From assembly GCA_014529385.2 (NCBI GenBank), contig CM043959.1:59844253-59908252 (forward strand): 64,000 bases of DNA, in the 5' to 3' direction. The notes below the pieces were generated by a model that was given only the letters and a program-made list of their open reading frames with translations, was not told the DNA's origin and ran no database searches. The stretch comes from Adiantum capillus-veneris. Lineage: Eukaryota > Streptophyta > Polypodiopsida > Polypodiales > Pteridaceae. This document shows positions 1 through 11,230 of the stretch, in pieces. Positions within the stretch are counted from its first letter, which is position 1. Every line of letters begins with the position of its first letter. A program made the position numbers and the translations under genes.

Positions 1-1890
1 TACTCCTTGCATCCATCTAGCATCTTCAAAAGGATAATTTTTGAACTTAATAAGATACCATCGGATTATCTTACCATGTCGTAGTTCCTTGTCTTCATGC
101 CGAAGGACAGCTTCGGGTTGTAGCACCTCTTCTTGGTCTTCAACTTTGGGAGGGTCTTCAATAATTGGTTCAGTTGGTGGCTCTCCTTTGTAGGGCTTAA
201 GTAGGCTTACATGAAAGGCATTGTGTATAAGCCAATGGTTGGGCAACCTGAGTTGATAAGCCTTCTCATTGATGGGCTTCAAGATTTGGAAAGGACCATA
301 GTATCTTTTTGCTAGTTTAGCATAATACTTTTGATGGCCCGTAGGATTTTTGCCCGTCGTTTGCCTTAATCGAGCCTTAGGAAACTTGAGTAAGACTCAA
401 TCATTTTCTTTGAACATTAAGGCTCTTCTGTGCTTATCAGAAGTAGCTTTTTGCCTTTGTTGAGAGATGGCTATAGCCTCCGTAATCTTTTGAAAAGATT
501 CTTGTAGGTGACGGCTACACTCATCGGCGGCGAAGATCTTCCCATGTACTTTGAGTAGCAAGGGACTTTTAGGTCTTCCCTCTATGATCTCGAAAGGTGC
601 TTTCCCCGTAGAAGTATGTACAGTATTATTGTAAGCATACTCTACTAGAGGTAAATACTTTTCCCATTGTGAGCGTTGATCTACTTCGGTAACATAAGTC
701 TTGAGTAGATCGAGTATCGTAAGATTGGCTATCTCACTTTGGCCATCCGTTTGTGGGTGATAGGCCAAAGAGAAATTCAATCTTGTTCCTAGATTTTCAA
801 AGAGACCTTTCCAAAAATTACTGGTCATTCTAGGATCTGTATTTGACACGATGGATGTGGGTAATCCATGGTGCTTGAAAATCTGAGATATGAAGAGAGT
901 TGCCATTTGATGTGCCTTAATAGTCTTTTTGACAGGAATAAAATGTGCTTGCTTGCTAAACCTGTCGACTATTGTCCATATTCCTGTATTCCCATGGATA
1001 GACTTGGGTAATCCAAAGATGAAATCCATGGATATACTCTCCCATGGTGAATTTGGAATAGGCAATGGCTGGAGTAATCCAGGTTGCTTCCCTCTATCAT
1101 ACTTGGTCTTTTGGCATACTACACATTTTGAAACATACTCTTGTATGTCCACTTTCATGGTAGGCCAATAGAAATACGTCTCTACTCCTCGGAGAGTAGG
1201 TTGAATACCTCTATGCCCTGCATATGGAGGAGCATGGGATTCATACATTACCTTCTCACGAAGGGAATGGGTAACACATAGCCTATTGCCGTGGAGAAGA
1301 TAACCATCCTGCAAGGTAAATGGTTCCTCTTTCTTCCCCAAAGCAAGGGCTGACATTATGTCTCTAAAGTCAGGGTCAGTAGCATACTCATCTATCATAG
1401 AGGATAGATCATTGTGAGTAGCTATAGACACCGCATTAACTTTTGGTCGTCGTGAAAGTGCATCGGCAACTTGATTGTGCTTACCAGCTATGTGAGCAAT
1501 ATGGAAATTAAATTGCGAAAGAAAATTTTCCCACCTCATTTGCTTGTCGGAAAGTTTGGTTTGCGTCATGAAATACTTGAGACTTTGGTGGTCAGTTCGT
1601 AGGATAAATGGAGTCCCCAATAGGTAGTGCTTCCATGTATCTATGGCATGTAGAACAGCTAAAAGCTCTTTCTCATAAATGCCCAAGACTCGTTCATCAC
1701 TATTGAGCCTTCGGCTCTCATATGCTATGGCATGCCCTTCTTGAAGCAAAACCGCTCCAAGGCAATCACCACACGCATCACATTGGACCTCAAATGGCTT
1801 TGAGAGATCCGGAAGCACGAGAACTGGTTGGGAAGTAAGCTTCTCTTTGAGTTTTTTCAAAAGCATTTTGCTCCTTAGCAGTCCATACAA
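1..1890 (-). pseudogene. pol: Element A pol, C-terminal part: RNase H, integrase, chromodomain (broken)
   Basis: Encodes the end of the RT connection, RNase H (CDACGDCLGAVLL, YEKELLAV, RTDHQSLKYF), an integrase zinc finger (H..H..CVVCQ) and the integrase core (SMDFIFGLP, a second aspartate region, HPQTDGQSE). Its reading frame ends at a TGA at 397-399, where element C has a Trp codon. Reading continues beyond that stop into the YYGPFQIL-type GPY/F motif and a chromodomain-like tail ending near base 1. The second catalytic aspartate region reads SNTDPR, where element C has SDRDPR. The integrase would therefore be defective even without the stop. It is joined to the upstream RT by a frameshift near 1858. 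It would act in cDNA synthesis and integration in the capsid and nucleus. Confidence 0.9.
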
Positions 1891-3175
1891 ACTTAACGTT
1901 CTTTTTTGTTAAGTCATGTAGTGGTCCTGCTACTTGAGAGAATTTTGCTATGAAGCGTCTATAGTATGCACACATACCAATAAAGCTTCTTAGCTCATGT
2001 AGATTCCTTGGGTTAGGCCATGATTTTACTACCTCTAACTTTGATGGATCCATACGAATACCATCGTGAGAGATAATATGACCTAGATATTGAATCTCTT
2101 GAAGGAAGAATTCACTTTTCTTTTGGTTGAGAAAACGTTTGTTCTCCCTCAAGGCTTGAAAAATCACTTGGAGATGGTGCTTATGTTCCTCCAAAGACTT
2201 GGAGTAGATGATGATATCATCAAAGAACACTCCAGTGAATTTACGATATGGTCTAAAAATTTTCTCCATGAGACGATTGAAAGTAGCTGGTGCATTAGTC
2301 AAGCCAAAAGGCATGACTAGATATTCATAAAGACCAAATGTTGTGCGAAACGCGGTCTTTAGGATATCTTCATCCACTATCCTTATTTGATGATAGCCAC
2401 TCTTAAGGTCAATCCTACTGAAGTAGGTAGAGCCTTGTAGCTTATCAAACAGATCTTCTACCCGAGGCACGGGAAATCTATTTTTGATAGTGATATGGTT
2501 TAGTGCTCGATAGTCCACACACATATAGTATGTACCATCTTTCTTTTGCACTAATAAGACTGGAGAACAAAAGGGAGAGGAACTAGGCCTCACCATCTCT
2601 TTGTCTACCAATTCCTGTACTTGCCTCATAATCTCCTCTTGTTGAGCTTGTGAGACTCGATAAGGGGGTTTGTTAGGCGGTGAGCTTCCTGGAAGGAGCT
2701 CAATACGATGGTCATCATCCCCTCGTTTTGGAGGTAGGTCCATAGGGATATCATCGATGAACACATCTTGGAATCCTTTTAGAAAAGTAGACAAGTCTAA
2801 CTCTTCTTGATTCCTATCATTTTCATTTGATGAAACATTATTAGCTTTTAGGGACTCTTTGACATAAATCATGTACGCAGAAACTGAGCTCTTCATTGAT
2901 TTATCAAAAGAAAGAGGATTTACAAGTGGAATAGTGCGACCACGCTCACTAGCATCTATATACATGTTCTTTCCCCTGTAGGTGAAGTAAATTCTCCTTT
3001 CAGGGAACTTCATGTTGGCAGCTATGCGATCAAACCATGGTGCCCCTAGGATAACATCCTGATGTTGGAGAGGAGAGATGAAGAAGTCTTCTTTGTCGAC
3101 ATAGCTTTGGACATGAAGCCTCAACTTCCCAATCAAGGGAGTAACGGAGGCTTCAATGTCCCTTGAAAGCTGCAT
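1790..3175 (-). pseudogene. pol: Element A pol, protease C-terminal part and reverse transcriptase
   Basis: Carries the end of the retroviral-type aspartic protease region (SVTPLIGKLRLHVQ, GAPWFDR) followed by a full reverse transcriptase: [30 protein letters not shown], the catalytic FFDDIIIYS near 2205-2230, and the thumb (YLGHIIS, FIGMCAYYRRF). The protein order and sequence match Ty3/gypsy chromoviruses. The first residues before SVTPLIG come from the wrong frame. Comparison with element C shows that a frameshift near 3155 separates this reading frame from Gag-protease. Another near 1858, just after FEK, separates it from RNase H. Reverse transcriptase copies the element RNA inside the virus-like particle. 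Confidence 0.92.
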
Positions 3176-4730
3176 CGGTTGTTACTATATCTCCCATCTC
3201 AAAAGCTTGAATGCCCAACTTGGTGGCCAACTCTATTGATATGAAGTTGAGAGTAGAGCCTGGATCAAACAAGATGAAGGCATCATGCTCTCTTACCTTT
3301 CCCCAAGAATAGGAGAGTGATGATCCTTTGCAATGAGTATCCTCTTTTGGAGCTTCAATGGTGGAAGCCCTAGGAGTCTCATTGCGAGTATTCTTCTTGG
3401 GGCAAGAACGATAGCCATGTCCTTGCTCCCCACACTTGAAACATTTATGGTCCTTGCGAAAAGCTTCAAGCTCTTCAGGAGAGAGTTTGTTTTTACCTTT
3501 GTAAACTCCCTTCTCCTTGGACCGATTGTTATTGTTGTTGTTGGAAGTGCCTTGGGAATTATTTTGTGCATTGGATTTCCCCTTTGCATCATTTTTATCT
3601 TTGTTTTCCATGGGCTTGACATTACGTCTAGCCCCTTGATGGAAATTGATGCATGAATCAACCATGGTGTGATGGATTACTTCGGTAATAGTACTAGGCC
3701 GTTGAGAGTTAATGTATTCGGCCATCTCTTCAGGTAATCCCGCACAGAATTGCTGTCTTTGCTCGGCAAAGTCTATCTTTTGAAAGACAGTAGCTTTGAG
3801 ATGTAAATCCCAAAACTTGTCTACATACTTGTTGATAGACTCATGAGAGAGAAGCTTCAAGCCGTGCCATTCGGTAAGAACTTTATCTTTAGTATCGCTT
3901 GGAAGAAATTGCTTCATGATGGAAACTCGTAGAGTTTTCCATGTCTTTGGGGATTCTCCATTGCCACGAAGGCTAGCCCACCATTGACGAGCTGATTTTT
4001 GGAAGTGCATAGCTACATGGCGTAGCTTGGAGGACTCTGTGAAGCCCTCGTCCCCAAAGGCCGCATCAAATTGCTGGATGAAGGCCAACACTTTGTCGGT
4101 AGCACCAAAGGTGCCATCATAGGTGAGAAAAGAGATACTCTTTCCTCCCTCCTTGAACTTCTTTAGCTTTTGTGACCTTCGCCATGCAGGAAATGATTTG
4201 CGATGTCCTCCCCTCTTGTATTCTCTAGGAGAATAGCCATAACTTTCATCGGAAGAGGAGGAAGGTGAAGAAGAAGGAGAAGAGGGTGACCTCTTCCTAG
4301 CCCTTTTCTTCCTTTGTTTCCTCTCTTGCCTTTCAGAGTCATGAGGAGAAGGACTATAGATTGCTCTTTTCCTCTTGGGAGGAGTAGGCGATCGTCTAGA
4401 CCGCCGTCTTCGTGGAGCCACCTCTTCAAAAGAACTTAGACTTTCATTGCTTTCTTTCTCTTTGGATTCCTCCTCTCGAATGGGAGAGAGTCTTCTTTTG
4501 GGGGTCTCTTCAAGAGGCCTCCTAAGCTCTCTTTCCTCTGGGAGAGGAAGGGAAATTCCATAAGCACGAAGTTGTTGAGTAACTTCGGCTTGCAAAATAG
4601 GGTTGCCCATAGCTTGTTGCAACCTAGTGACGAGATAATTCACAAACATGGGAGCATCATCATTAGCACCTTCATGTGCAAAATCAAAGCTATCAATGTT
4701 CATTCTACTCTCTTGATTATTGTCAGCCAT
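3153..4730 (-). pseudogene. gag: Element A Gag with RS-like domain and zinc knuckle, plus protease active site
   Basis: Start is taken at 4730 (MADNNQES), because the same start is conserved in elements B and C; an ATG 14 codons upstream is not. Order: a short N-terminal helix-rich part, an Arg/Ser-rich basic segment (RRRRSRRSPTPPKRKR, then SPSSPSSSPSSSS), a retrotransposon Gag domain (ISFLTYDGTFGATDKVLAFIQQF, RQWWASLRG), a CCHC zinc knuckle (CFKCGEQGHGYRSCP, near 3414-3446) and the protease triad region ILFDPGST near 3258-3280. DPGS replaces the usual D-S/T-G context, as in the other two copies, so it is a family trait. Gag would form the particle and bind RNA. The frame is lost near 3155, within the protease. 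Confidence 0.9.
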
Positions 4731-5131
4731 GTTAACAAAATTTATGTTTATACTTAGTGTATGCTTTGGCAATACAAAACCTTAGTTGCCACTCCTCTTA
4801 GCCTTTGAAAATCGGCTCTTAAGTATCTACACCCACGGCTCAAAGTGGTTAATTATAGAGAGTAGAGGAGTAGTTCTAACATAGCAGCGTTGCCAAGGGT
4901 TAGCTCCTTTCGGACTTCTTATGGCTCAATAATGGTAAAGCCATAGGCAAGTCTAGAAAGACTCCATTATTAAGTCCAAATCTCCCGAGGTGTGCACCAT
5001 CCCCCACATAGTGGGCTCAACAAAACCGATAATAGATCCCAATTCCACTTACCCTATTATAATTAACAACATCAACCATTTATAGGCTACTTAAGGACCT
5101 CTCTTCTTAAGCAAGAAAAGAGAAACCAAAT

Positions 5132-5143
5132 GCTCTGATACCA
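5132..5143 (-). other. Primer binding site of element A (initiator tRNA-Met)
   Basis: On the minus strand this reads TGGTATCAGAGC, the usual plant retrotransposon site complementary to the 3' end of initiator tRNA-Met. It lies one base from the LTR end, which fixes the LTR boundary and the orientation. Confidence 0.95.
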
Positions 5144-5144
5144 A

Positions 5145-6751
5145 TGTAATGGAATTTGCCTATTCAATGTGAGAGTAGCGGAATTTAATGAGAGTACTTT
5201 CAAGAAATGATTTTGTGAGCATAGCGGGTTGACATAATTGAAGATAGCAACATAATCATAGCAATTAGTTAACTTGGCATAGACAATACTTTTGCAAGAG
5301 AGAGAGTTTAGAGAACATGACAACAGTTGAGGACCGGATTTATGTGGAGCCGGTCCCCCCTCCAATAGGCATTTGTATTATGATTTCTCCCATAAAGAGA
5401 GACTTGTTACAATACATTCTTTGTGTTCCTTGTGACCTAGGTGAAGCAATGAAGATGGAAAGCTTCATGCATCACCATCATAGCATAACCTAAACTTGAA
5501 GAAAGCTTTAACTATACCAAGCCTCAGTCCCAAGACCTCAAACACCTTCGAAGGTGGAGAGAGCTAGCAGGGAATGAGGGTAGGGAAGAGGAAGAAGAAA
5601 CATTTCATACGAGAAAGAGCTAGTTCCTCACTTATCATAACTCTTGTGCTAGCATACATAATAGCATAGTAATGAAGAAGAAATAGATGGCAAGCTCAAG
5701 CATTGAAGCATGGCTCTTGGATGGATTTGCACTCTAGAGCCAAGAGTGTTGGTGTAGGCTCTCAACCTCTACTTGCTTGGAGAAGGAGAGGGAGCTCTTG
5801 CACTTTGCATAGTACACAATGAGAGTGCTTGTGAGTGTGTGAGGGTGAGTATACCCCCTAAGCACCCCCCTAGCTTGCTTGGGTTGCCCCCCCTTGTAGC
5901 TCATGCTTGAAGCTCATTGGACCCCTCCAGGCCTAGCCAATCACAAGCAGCAGCCATTACAAGCAACAGGGATAGCCTTGGGACAAGTGTCCCCCTTTCC
6001 CCTTTGAGAGAGAGGACTTGATAAATGCAAAAACAATTAGATAATTCAAGTAATTTACCATTGGACCCCTTTGAATCCTAGCCAATAGGCTTCAAGCAAC
6101 ACATGAAGGTAACATGGGTAGGGACCTGACATGTGTCCTTGCTGCCTCTTCAAGTTGGGGCTTCCCTTGTGAGTGTGAGTGTGTGTTCTCTCTCTAATCC
6201 CTAGGAAAAGGGCTCGCCCCCCCTCTTGTAGGGATGCTTTTGACTTTAGGAGCTCAAGCACCTTAGTCATCAAGCATGACAAAGCACTTGGACTAGGGGG
6301 TATTCCCACAAGCATCTCAGGCAAGCATGTCAAGGCACCTCAAGCACCTTAATCAAACGGCAAGTCAAGTACCTCAAGCATCTTAATCAAGCACCTCAAG
6401 CAGGACAACACCTCAAGCACGACAAGCACCTCAAGCAGGACAAACACCTCGAGCTTGGGCCGGGTTCCCACCTCAAGCTCAGCCCTAGCTTACCTAAGGT
6501 CAAAGGACTTTTACACACATTATTGGAGGTCTTCAATGAATCTAACCCTAAGGTCTTATGCTCCATTGGTTAGCCTTGCTCTTGATAGACCATCTCCCAT
6601 TTGGGCCCCTTTACTATTGGCCCCGTGTTGAGATAGATCTATAAGCACATATCTATATCTTAACACTTGTTCCCGGTTATTCTCCCTCATTAAGTGATCA
6701 ATTTAATATGAGAAAATCATTTGGGTTGGTTAGATATTAGATTTTATGACA
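5145..6751 (-). repeat. 5' LTR of element A
   Basis: About 1607 bp, bounded by TG (TGTAATGG at 5145) and CA (ATGACA at 6751), and similar to the LTRs of elements B and C. Its right third (about 6290-6480) contains short irregular tandem repeats built on CAAGCACCT, which also occur in the element B LTRs. No long ORF in it looks real. The TG...CA termini and the adjacent PBS support the boundaries. Confidence 0.9.
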
Positions 6752-6756
6752 TTTAT

Positions 6757-8493
6757 TATATTTGATTTCTTTTAAGTGAGTCTTTTGCAGATATTCTCAC
6801 ACTCCTATAGATACCCTAGCACCTTTGTAGCAGGCAAGAATTTTTTTCAGATGCTTTTAAGAAGACAGAACTTTCTTACTTGTTTACATTATGTTACAAA
6901 ATCCATTGTTTCTGGTGTCATGGGTTCTACTTTCTTTGATTGGACTCTTCGTGAGATGACTTATCATACCACTACTTACATGAGCTCAGTTGGTGTGCGA
7001 TGATCGCTAGCATTCGGTACATGCTTCCATATTCTAGTCTATTCCAATTTCATATCAGATAGGTCATTTAATTTTTCACTTTTTATGCCGTGTCTAGTCC
7101 ATTGTTCACAGGCACACACATTCACTGATTTAGGCAGTGTGTTAATGCTCATCTTGGTGTAGATTCATTGATTAAGGCAGCACATTGATAAATTGCAGAT
7201 TCAAAATTTTTACACAATACCAAATGCACATTCACCGATTTAGGCATCACGTCCAGTGTAGATTCGAAGGTTTAGGCAACACCGATCACAAAACCATGCT
7301 GCAGTGGGATGGCCCCCAGTGTAACTGCTATGATTGTGTTACCCGGATATAGAAAATGAAAGATATTTTGGATATGGATTATATTTGGAATTGGAATTGG
7401 AGTTGGATTCTCTATATGATGATTTTTTATCGCAACAATATTTATGGAATTGCAATTGACATTGATGAGAATTGACTTATTAAATGATGAGTGTGACCAA
7501 TGATATCCTGATTCATCAGGATATGATATATACTTCTTATTCTATTGGTATGGGACACTAGAATAGGTAGTATGTGGATGACGGCACGCATATGCAATGT
7601 TGTTTAGTTTCACTATTTTTTTTGACACAGATTTCTAATCATGATTTTTGACAAGTATTGTTTGCAGATTCTTATCTTTGCAACTGAGGATATTTGCTTT
7701 CCAACGGAGAGGTATGTTATGGAATTGATATTTTGGTATTTTATTGTAGCTGACAAGTGAAAAATTCTTGATCGAGGTAGGCCTATGTCAATGGATATAT
7801 ATACTATGTACATTTTATTATTTAAGTGCTCTTTTATGAGCTTTGGCCATTTATGACCAGTTGGTCAGTTTGTACTCAAAATAACCATTCAAGAAATCTG
7901 TAAATGAAATACGTGCAAGAGGGAAATGGTGACTCTTCACAGGGGGAGATTGCACCCAATGTCCGTGTTGTTCTTCTCTCTTCTCCTCTCCTCTCTCTTG
8001 CCGTGCCGACATAGCAAGCACTGGTACAAGAAGGAGATGAGAAGAGACTGTGTACCGATCATGTACTTGGCCACCAAAGTGTCCAGTGCAACCTCGCAAT
8101 GTATGCCGTCCACCTCTTTAATATACCACCCTCTATCAAGAAGCTTGTCACAGAAGCAAGCATCTAGAGATTTACATACCAGCATTGTCTTTGCAACATG
8201 TATGTGGTAGGTGTGAAATAGTTCCACAAATAAACTTATAGGACAAAAATTAGCAAGTCTTTAGTGGGCACTAAATTTCATAGGGACCTCTGCACATCCT
8301 AAACATCTTGCTTCTTAGAGCTTCACACATTGTGGTGTCCGGGACTGGCCAATCAATATAACTCCAATTCGTAGGGAGAGGGAGTTTAACCAGAGTACTC
8401 ACCTTTTTGATTTTTTTGGTTGAGCTGGTAGAAATGCTCGTAGAAGAAAATTACCTCATCTGCAAGACTCTTGCTAGTTCTTCCATCATACTG
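6757..8493. other. Intergenic, no gene recognised
   Basis: AT-rich sequence without a convincing ORF. Between about 7110 and 7300, a motif like GATTCACTGATTTAGGCA recurs roughly four times at irregular spacing, which suggests an old degenerate tandem repeat. Short ORFs around 7850-8230 overlap on both strands and have no recognisable domain. Confidence 0.5.
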
Positions 8494-8976
8494 TGTAGAC
8501 GGTTGGAAAGTCACTATGTGGGAACATCTTCTTAGAAGATGGGCAGCGAACTACTTAGTAATTACCATTGTTATTACTACAGTAAACCCGAAGTGTATAG
8601 ATAGGGCCCATTACATTGTAATCAGGTTGGCAATTGTTATCACTTGGGTTAGCGCTTTGGCTATAATTGTACTTGAGAATCATTGGCAGTATTGTTGGCT
8701 GTACTTTCTCTCTGTAATCATATTCGCTGTAATCTTGATCTGTAACCCCAATCATGGCATATATTTCAGTTATACTTACTTCTCGTCCAGTCTTCTAAAT
8801 CTGAATCTGAATCTGAACCTTATTTCCAGTACCTAATTTTGATTCTTATTTCAGTATCCACATTCCAGTTTAGTCTCTGATTCCTGTTCAGTCTGCTGTC
8901 TGAAATCTTCCCATACTAGTAGCTGAAATCTTTCAACACTAGAATTAGCTGTCTCAAGAGATCAGCTCCAATTCCA
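8494..8976 (+). repeat. 5' LTR of the 2.7-kb non-autonomous element
   Basis: 483 bp, TG...CA. Compared with the right LTR it carries about 33 extra bases near 8552-8585. These contain the inverted pair TAGTAAT/ATTACTA, so they can form a small hairpin. The TATA-like box of the right LTR is altered here to TATAGATA (8595-8602). Confidence 0.9.
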
Positions 8977-8978
8977 TT

Positions 8979-8997
8979 TTGGCGATCACGGTGGGAC
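8979..8997 (+). other. Probable primer binding site
   Basis: TTGGCGATCACGGTGGGAC lies two bases after the left LTR. Its position and TGGCG start fit a plant LTR-element primer binding site. I do not assign the tRNA. Confidence 0.5.
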
Positions 8998-9177
8998 AGG
9001 GCCAAATGAAGGAGGCTAGTCACACAGCCAGACCATCCAGATCAGAATGAGGGCCAGCAAGAAGGACAGGACAAAGAGCACCAGTCGGGTAACCAGCACA
9101 CTAAAGAGCAGCAGCCCAGTCACACTGGGAATCAGCCAACTGATCAGTCCCATCTCAACAGAGATGCTAAAGGGAAA

Positions 9178-10503
9178 ATGAAAGTACAGGATGAGGGACC
9201 AGTTGCTGATCATCAGCATTCACTGCAGCTCATTACTCTGAATAGGCAATTGAGATATCAACAGGCGTCCACCATCAACAAAAAGTATTTGGAGGATGAG
9301 GATCTCTTGACTGACTTGGAAAGATTTCAAAGGCTATATGTGGGAGCCAGGGAAATGGTAGAACATTGGAAATCATCAGCTTTCCATGATAAAGAAGCTT
9401 GCTGACTACCTGCGCATCCAAGTACAGTCCAGCTGCTGGAACGAGTTCCTGAATGGATACTCAATGATGATGAGAGAGTGGTACACCCATATTGGCAAAG
9501 GTAGTCTACTGCAGATTGTCGCTCCCTAGCCCTGGAACTGGAACTTCTGTTGGGTAACAAACCAACTTACCGTTGTATGAAGGATGTTAGGGTACAACTC
9601 AAGAAAGTTTTGGTGCAAATGCAAACTGCCAGAGGTGTTTTGGATCAGAGAGTCAAAGCCATTCTTGAGGACCAGACAGCTACTAGTAGAGGACCTCAGA
9701 CAAGAATGTTAGTTGGAGCACAGGCAACTGCTCTCCGAACACTGTTCCAGCTAGTGAGAATCACCAGAAAGATGATGCAGTAAGAGAACCAAGATGTTCT
9801 CAATTTCTTAGAATTTGTGCCTGATTCTCCAGTTCTCTTGTATGCTGTTCCAACAAGAGAAACCGAGTTGCCAAGATTCTTTCCAGCGCTGTATCCTCAA
9901 CATCAAGAACCAGTTGATCGTCTCACATACTTCAAAATTATTGATGAGCTTCAGGATTGGTATGAGCTGTCAACTGTGGAATGGAAGACTTGACAGATGT
10001 TGTTCAATGATGCTCTCCAAATCAATGACATTCAGGCACTAAAAGAGGAGATGCAAAGGATCCAGCTATGTATGGGCCAGTGGAAGATTCAAGTCAGAGG
10101 ACTGACCAGGATTACTAATCAGTTGCTACAACTTATGGTTGAATCTTTCAAATTGCCTGAAAAAGACATTGCAGCAAAGCCGGGTCTGGCACCACAGTAC
10201 AGGGAGATGGATGAGATTCTTTTCGAAGCTCGAGTCAAAACTAATCAGCCTCTTTCAGAAGGATGGATCCATACTGCTTCGCATTGTCATAAGCTGGCCA
10301 GAACCAGACTGAGTAAGGGCAGGCGTACACTCTATGATCCTGACACCAAAACCTATCATTCTCTCACGTCGAGATCAGCTTGAGCAGGAGGCCATTTACC
10401 GACTGATTCAGAAGGAGAATGCTGGTACTGAAACTTCTCAAGCACCGTCCTGGTCCAAAGGTAAAGGCAAACGGAAGACAGTCCAATGGAAGGATACTGG
10501 GTA
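9178..10503 (+). pseudogene. Broken coding region of unknown function inside the 2.7-kb element
   Basis: Three plus-strand ORF segments follow one another: 9178-9405, 9550-9783 and 9997-10383. They are separated by stops and frame changes and look like parts of one ancestral protein. The predicted pieces are hydrophilic and helix-rich (LEDEDLLTDLERFQRLY, DVRVQLKKVLVQMQTARG, ALKEEMQRIQLCMGQWK). There is no zinc knuckle, protease, RT or integrase motif. A Gag-like structural protein or a captured host fragment are both possible. I do not recognise it. Confidence 0.45.
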
Positions 10504-10760
10504 GTTCCATCTCATAATTCAGTGGCAACCTTTCTTCTCAGCAGGCAGGGAGAGATGACAGCTCCACCTTGGCCTTTTCCGCTGCCTCTCGCAATCCCTG
10601 GTCCTTCTTGAACTCCTACTCGTAATCTTTGAATGGCCATTCTATCAGTGGTCAAGCCGGCATCCCAACATCAGAACCAGACGATGGATTTTTCAGTCTC
10701 ACATCAGATTCAGACAAGGTAATTTTTTTCTAGAAATTTTGGAATCTTACCAAAATTCAA

Positions 10761-10775
10761 GAAAGAAGGGAAGGA
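10761..10775 (+). other. Polypurine tract
   Basis: GAAAGAAGGGAAGGA is directly adjacent to the TG of the right LTR, the expected plus-strand priming site. Confidence 0.85.
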
Positions 10776-11225
10776 TGTAGACGGTTGGAAAGTCACTATG
10801 TGGGAATGTCTTCTTAGAAGATGGGCAACGAACTACCCGAAGTGTATAAATAGGGCCCATTACATTGTAATCGGGTTGGCAATTGTTATCACTTGGGTTA
10901 GCGCTTTGGCTACAATTGTACTTGAGAATCATTGGCAGTATTGTCGGTTGTACTTTCTCTCTGTAATCATATTCGCTGTAATCTTGATCTATAACCCCAA
11001 TCATGGCATATATTTCAATTATACTTACTTCTCGTCCAGTCTTCTAAATCTGAATCTGAATCTGAACCTTATTCCCAGTACCTAAGTCTGATTCTTATTT
11101 CAATATCCACATTCCAGTTTAGTCTCTGATTCCTGTTCAGTCTGCTGTCTGAAATCTCCCCATATTAGTAGCTGAAATCTTTCAACACTGGAATTAGCTG
11201 TCTCAAGAGATCAGCTCCAATTCCA
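10776..11225 (+). repeat. 3' LTR of the 2.7-kb non-autonomous element
   Basis: 450 bp, TG...CA. It contains a good TATA box, TATAAATAG (10845-10853), which would sit in the U3 promoter. It lacks the 33-bp hairpin segment present in the left LTR. Confidence 0.9.
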
Positions 11226-11230
11226 TACTG

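Larger units (their letters stand above)
1..6751 (-). mobile_element. Ty3/gypsy chromovirus element A (left part off the window)
   Basis: Minus-strand LTR retrotransposon read from right to left: 5' LTR (5145-6751), primer binding site (5132-5143), leader, Gag, protease, reverse transcriptase, RNase H, integrase and the start of a C-terminal chromodomain. The window begins inside the chromodomain, so the 3' LTR and left target duplication are missing. Elements B and C in this window are the same family, so breaks can be placed by comparison. The polyprotein is interrupted by frameshifts near 3155 and 1858 and by a TGA at 397-399. The five bases after the LTR (TTTAT, 6752-6756) would be the right target duplication, but the left copy is not visible. 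It is non-autonomous as it stands. Confidence 0.93.
8494..11225 (+). mobile_element. Complete non-autonomous LTR retrotransposon (2.7 kb)
   Basis: Two direct repeats, 8494-8976 and 10776-11225, both begin TGTAGACGGTTGG and end CAATTCCA. They are flanked by the perfect 5-bp target duplication TACTG (8489-8493 and 11226-11230). A pure purine tract, GAAAGAAGGGAAGGA, sits immediately before the right LTR. A TTGGCG-type primer-binding-like sequence follows the left LTR by two bases. The 1.8-kb internal region has no reverse transcriptase, RNase H or integrase motif. It must have been mobilised in trans. The LTRs are near identical apart from scattered substitutions and a 33-bp indel. Confidence 0.93.

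Noticed and set aside
8471-8836. Hydrophobic 121-codon ORF with several apparent membrane segments
   Set aside because: It lies in the LTR of the 2.7-kb element, is repeated in the other LTR, and is explained by U-rich LTR sequence.
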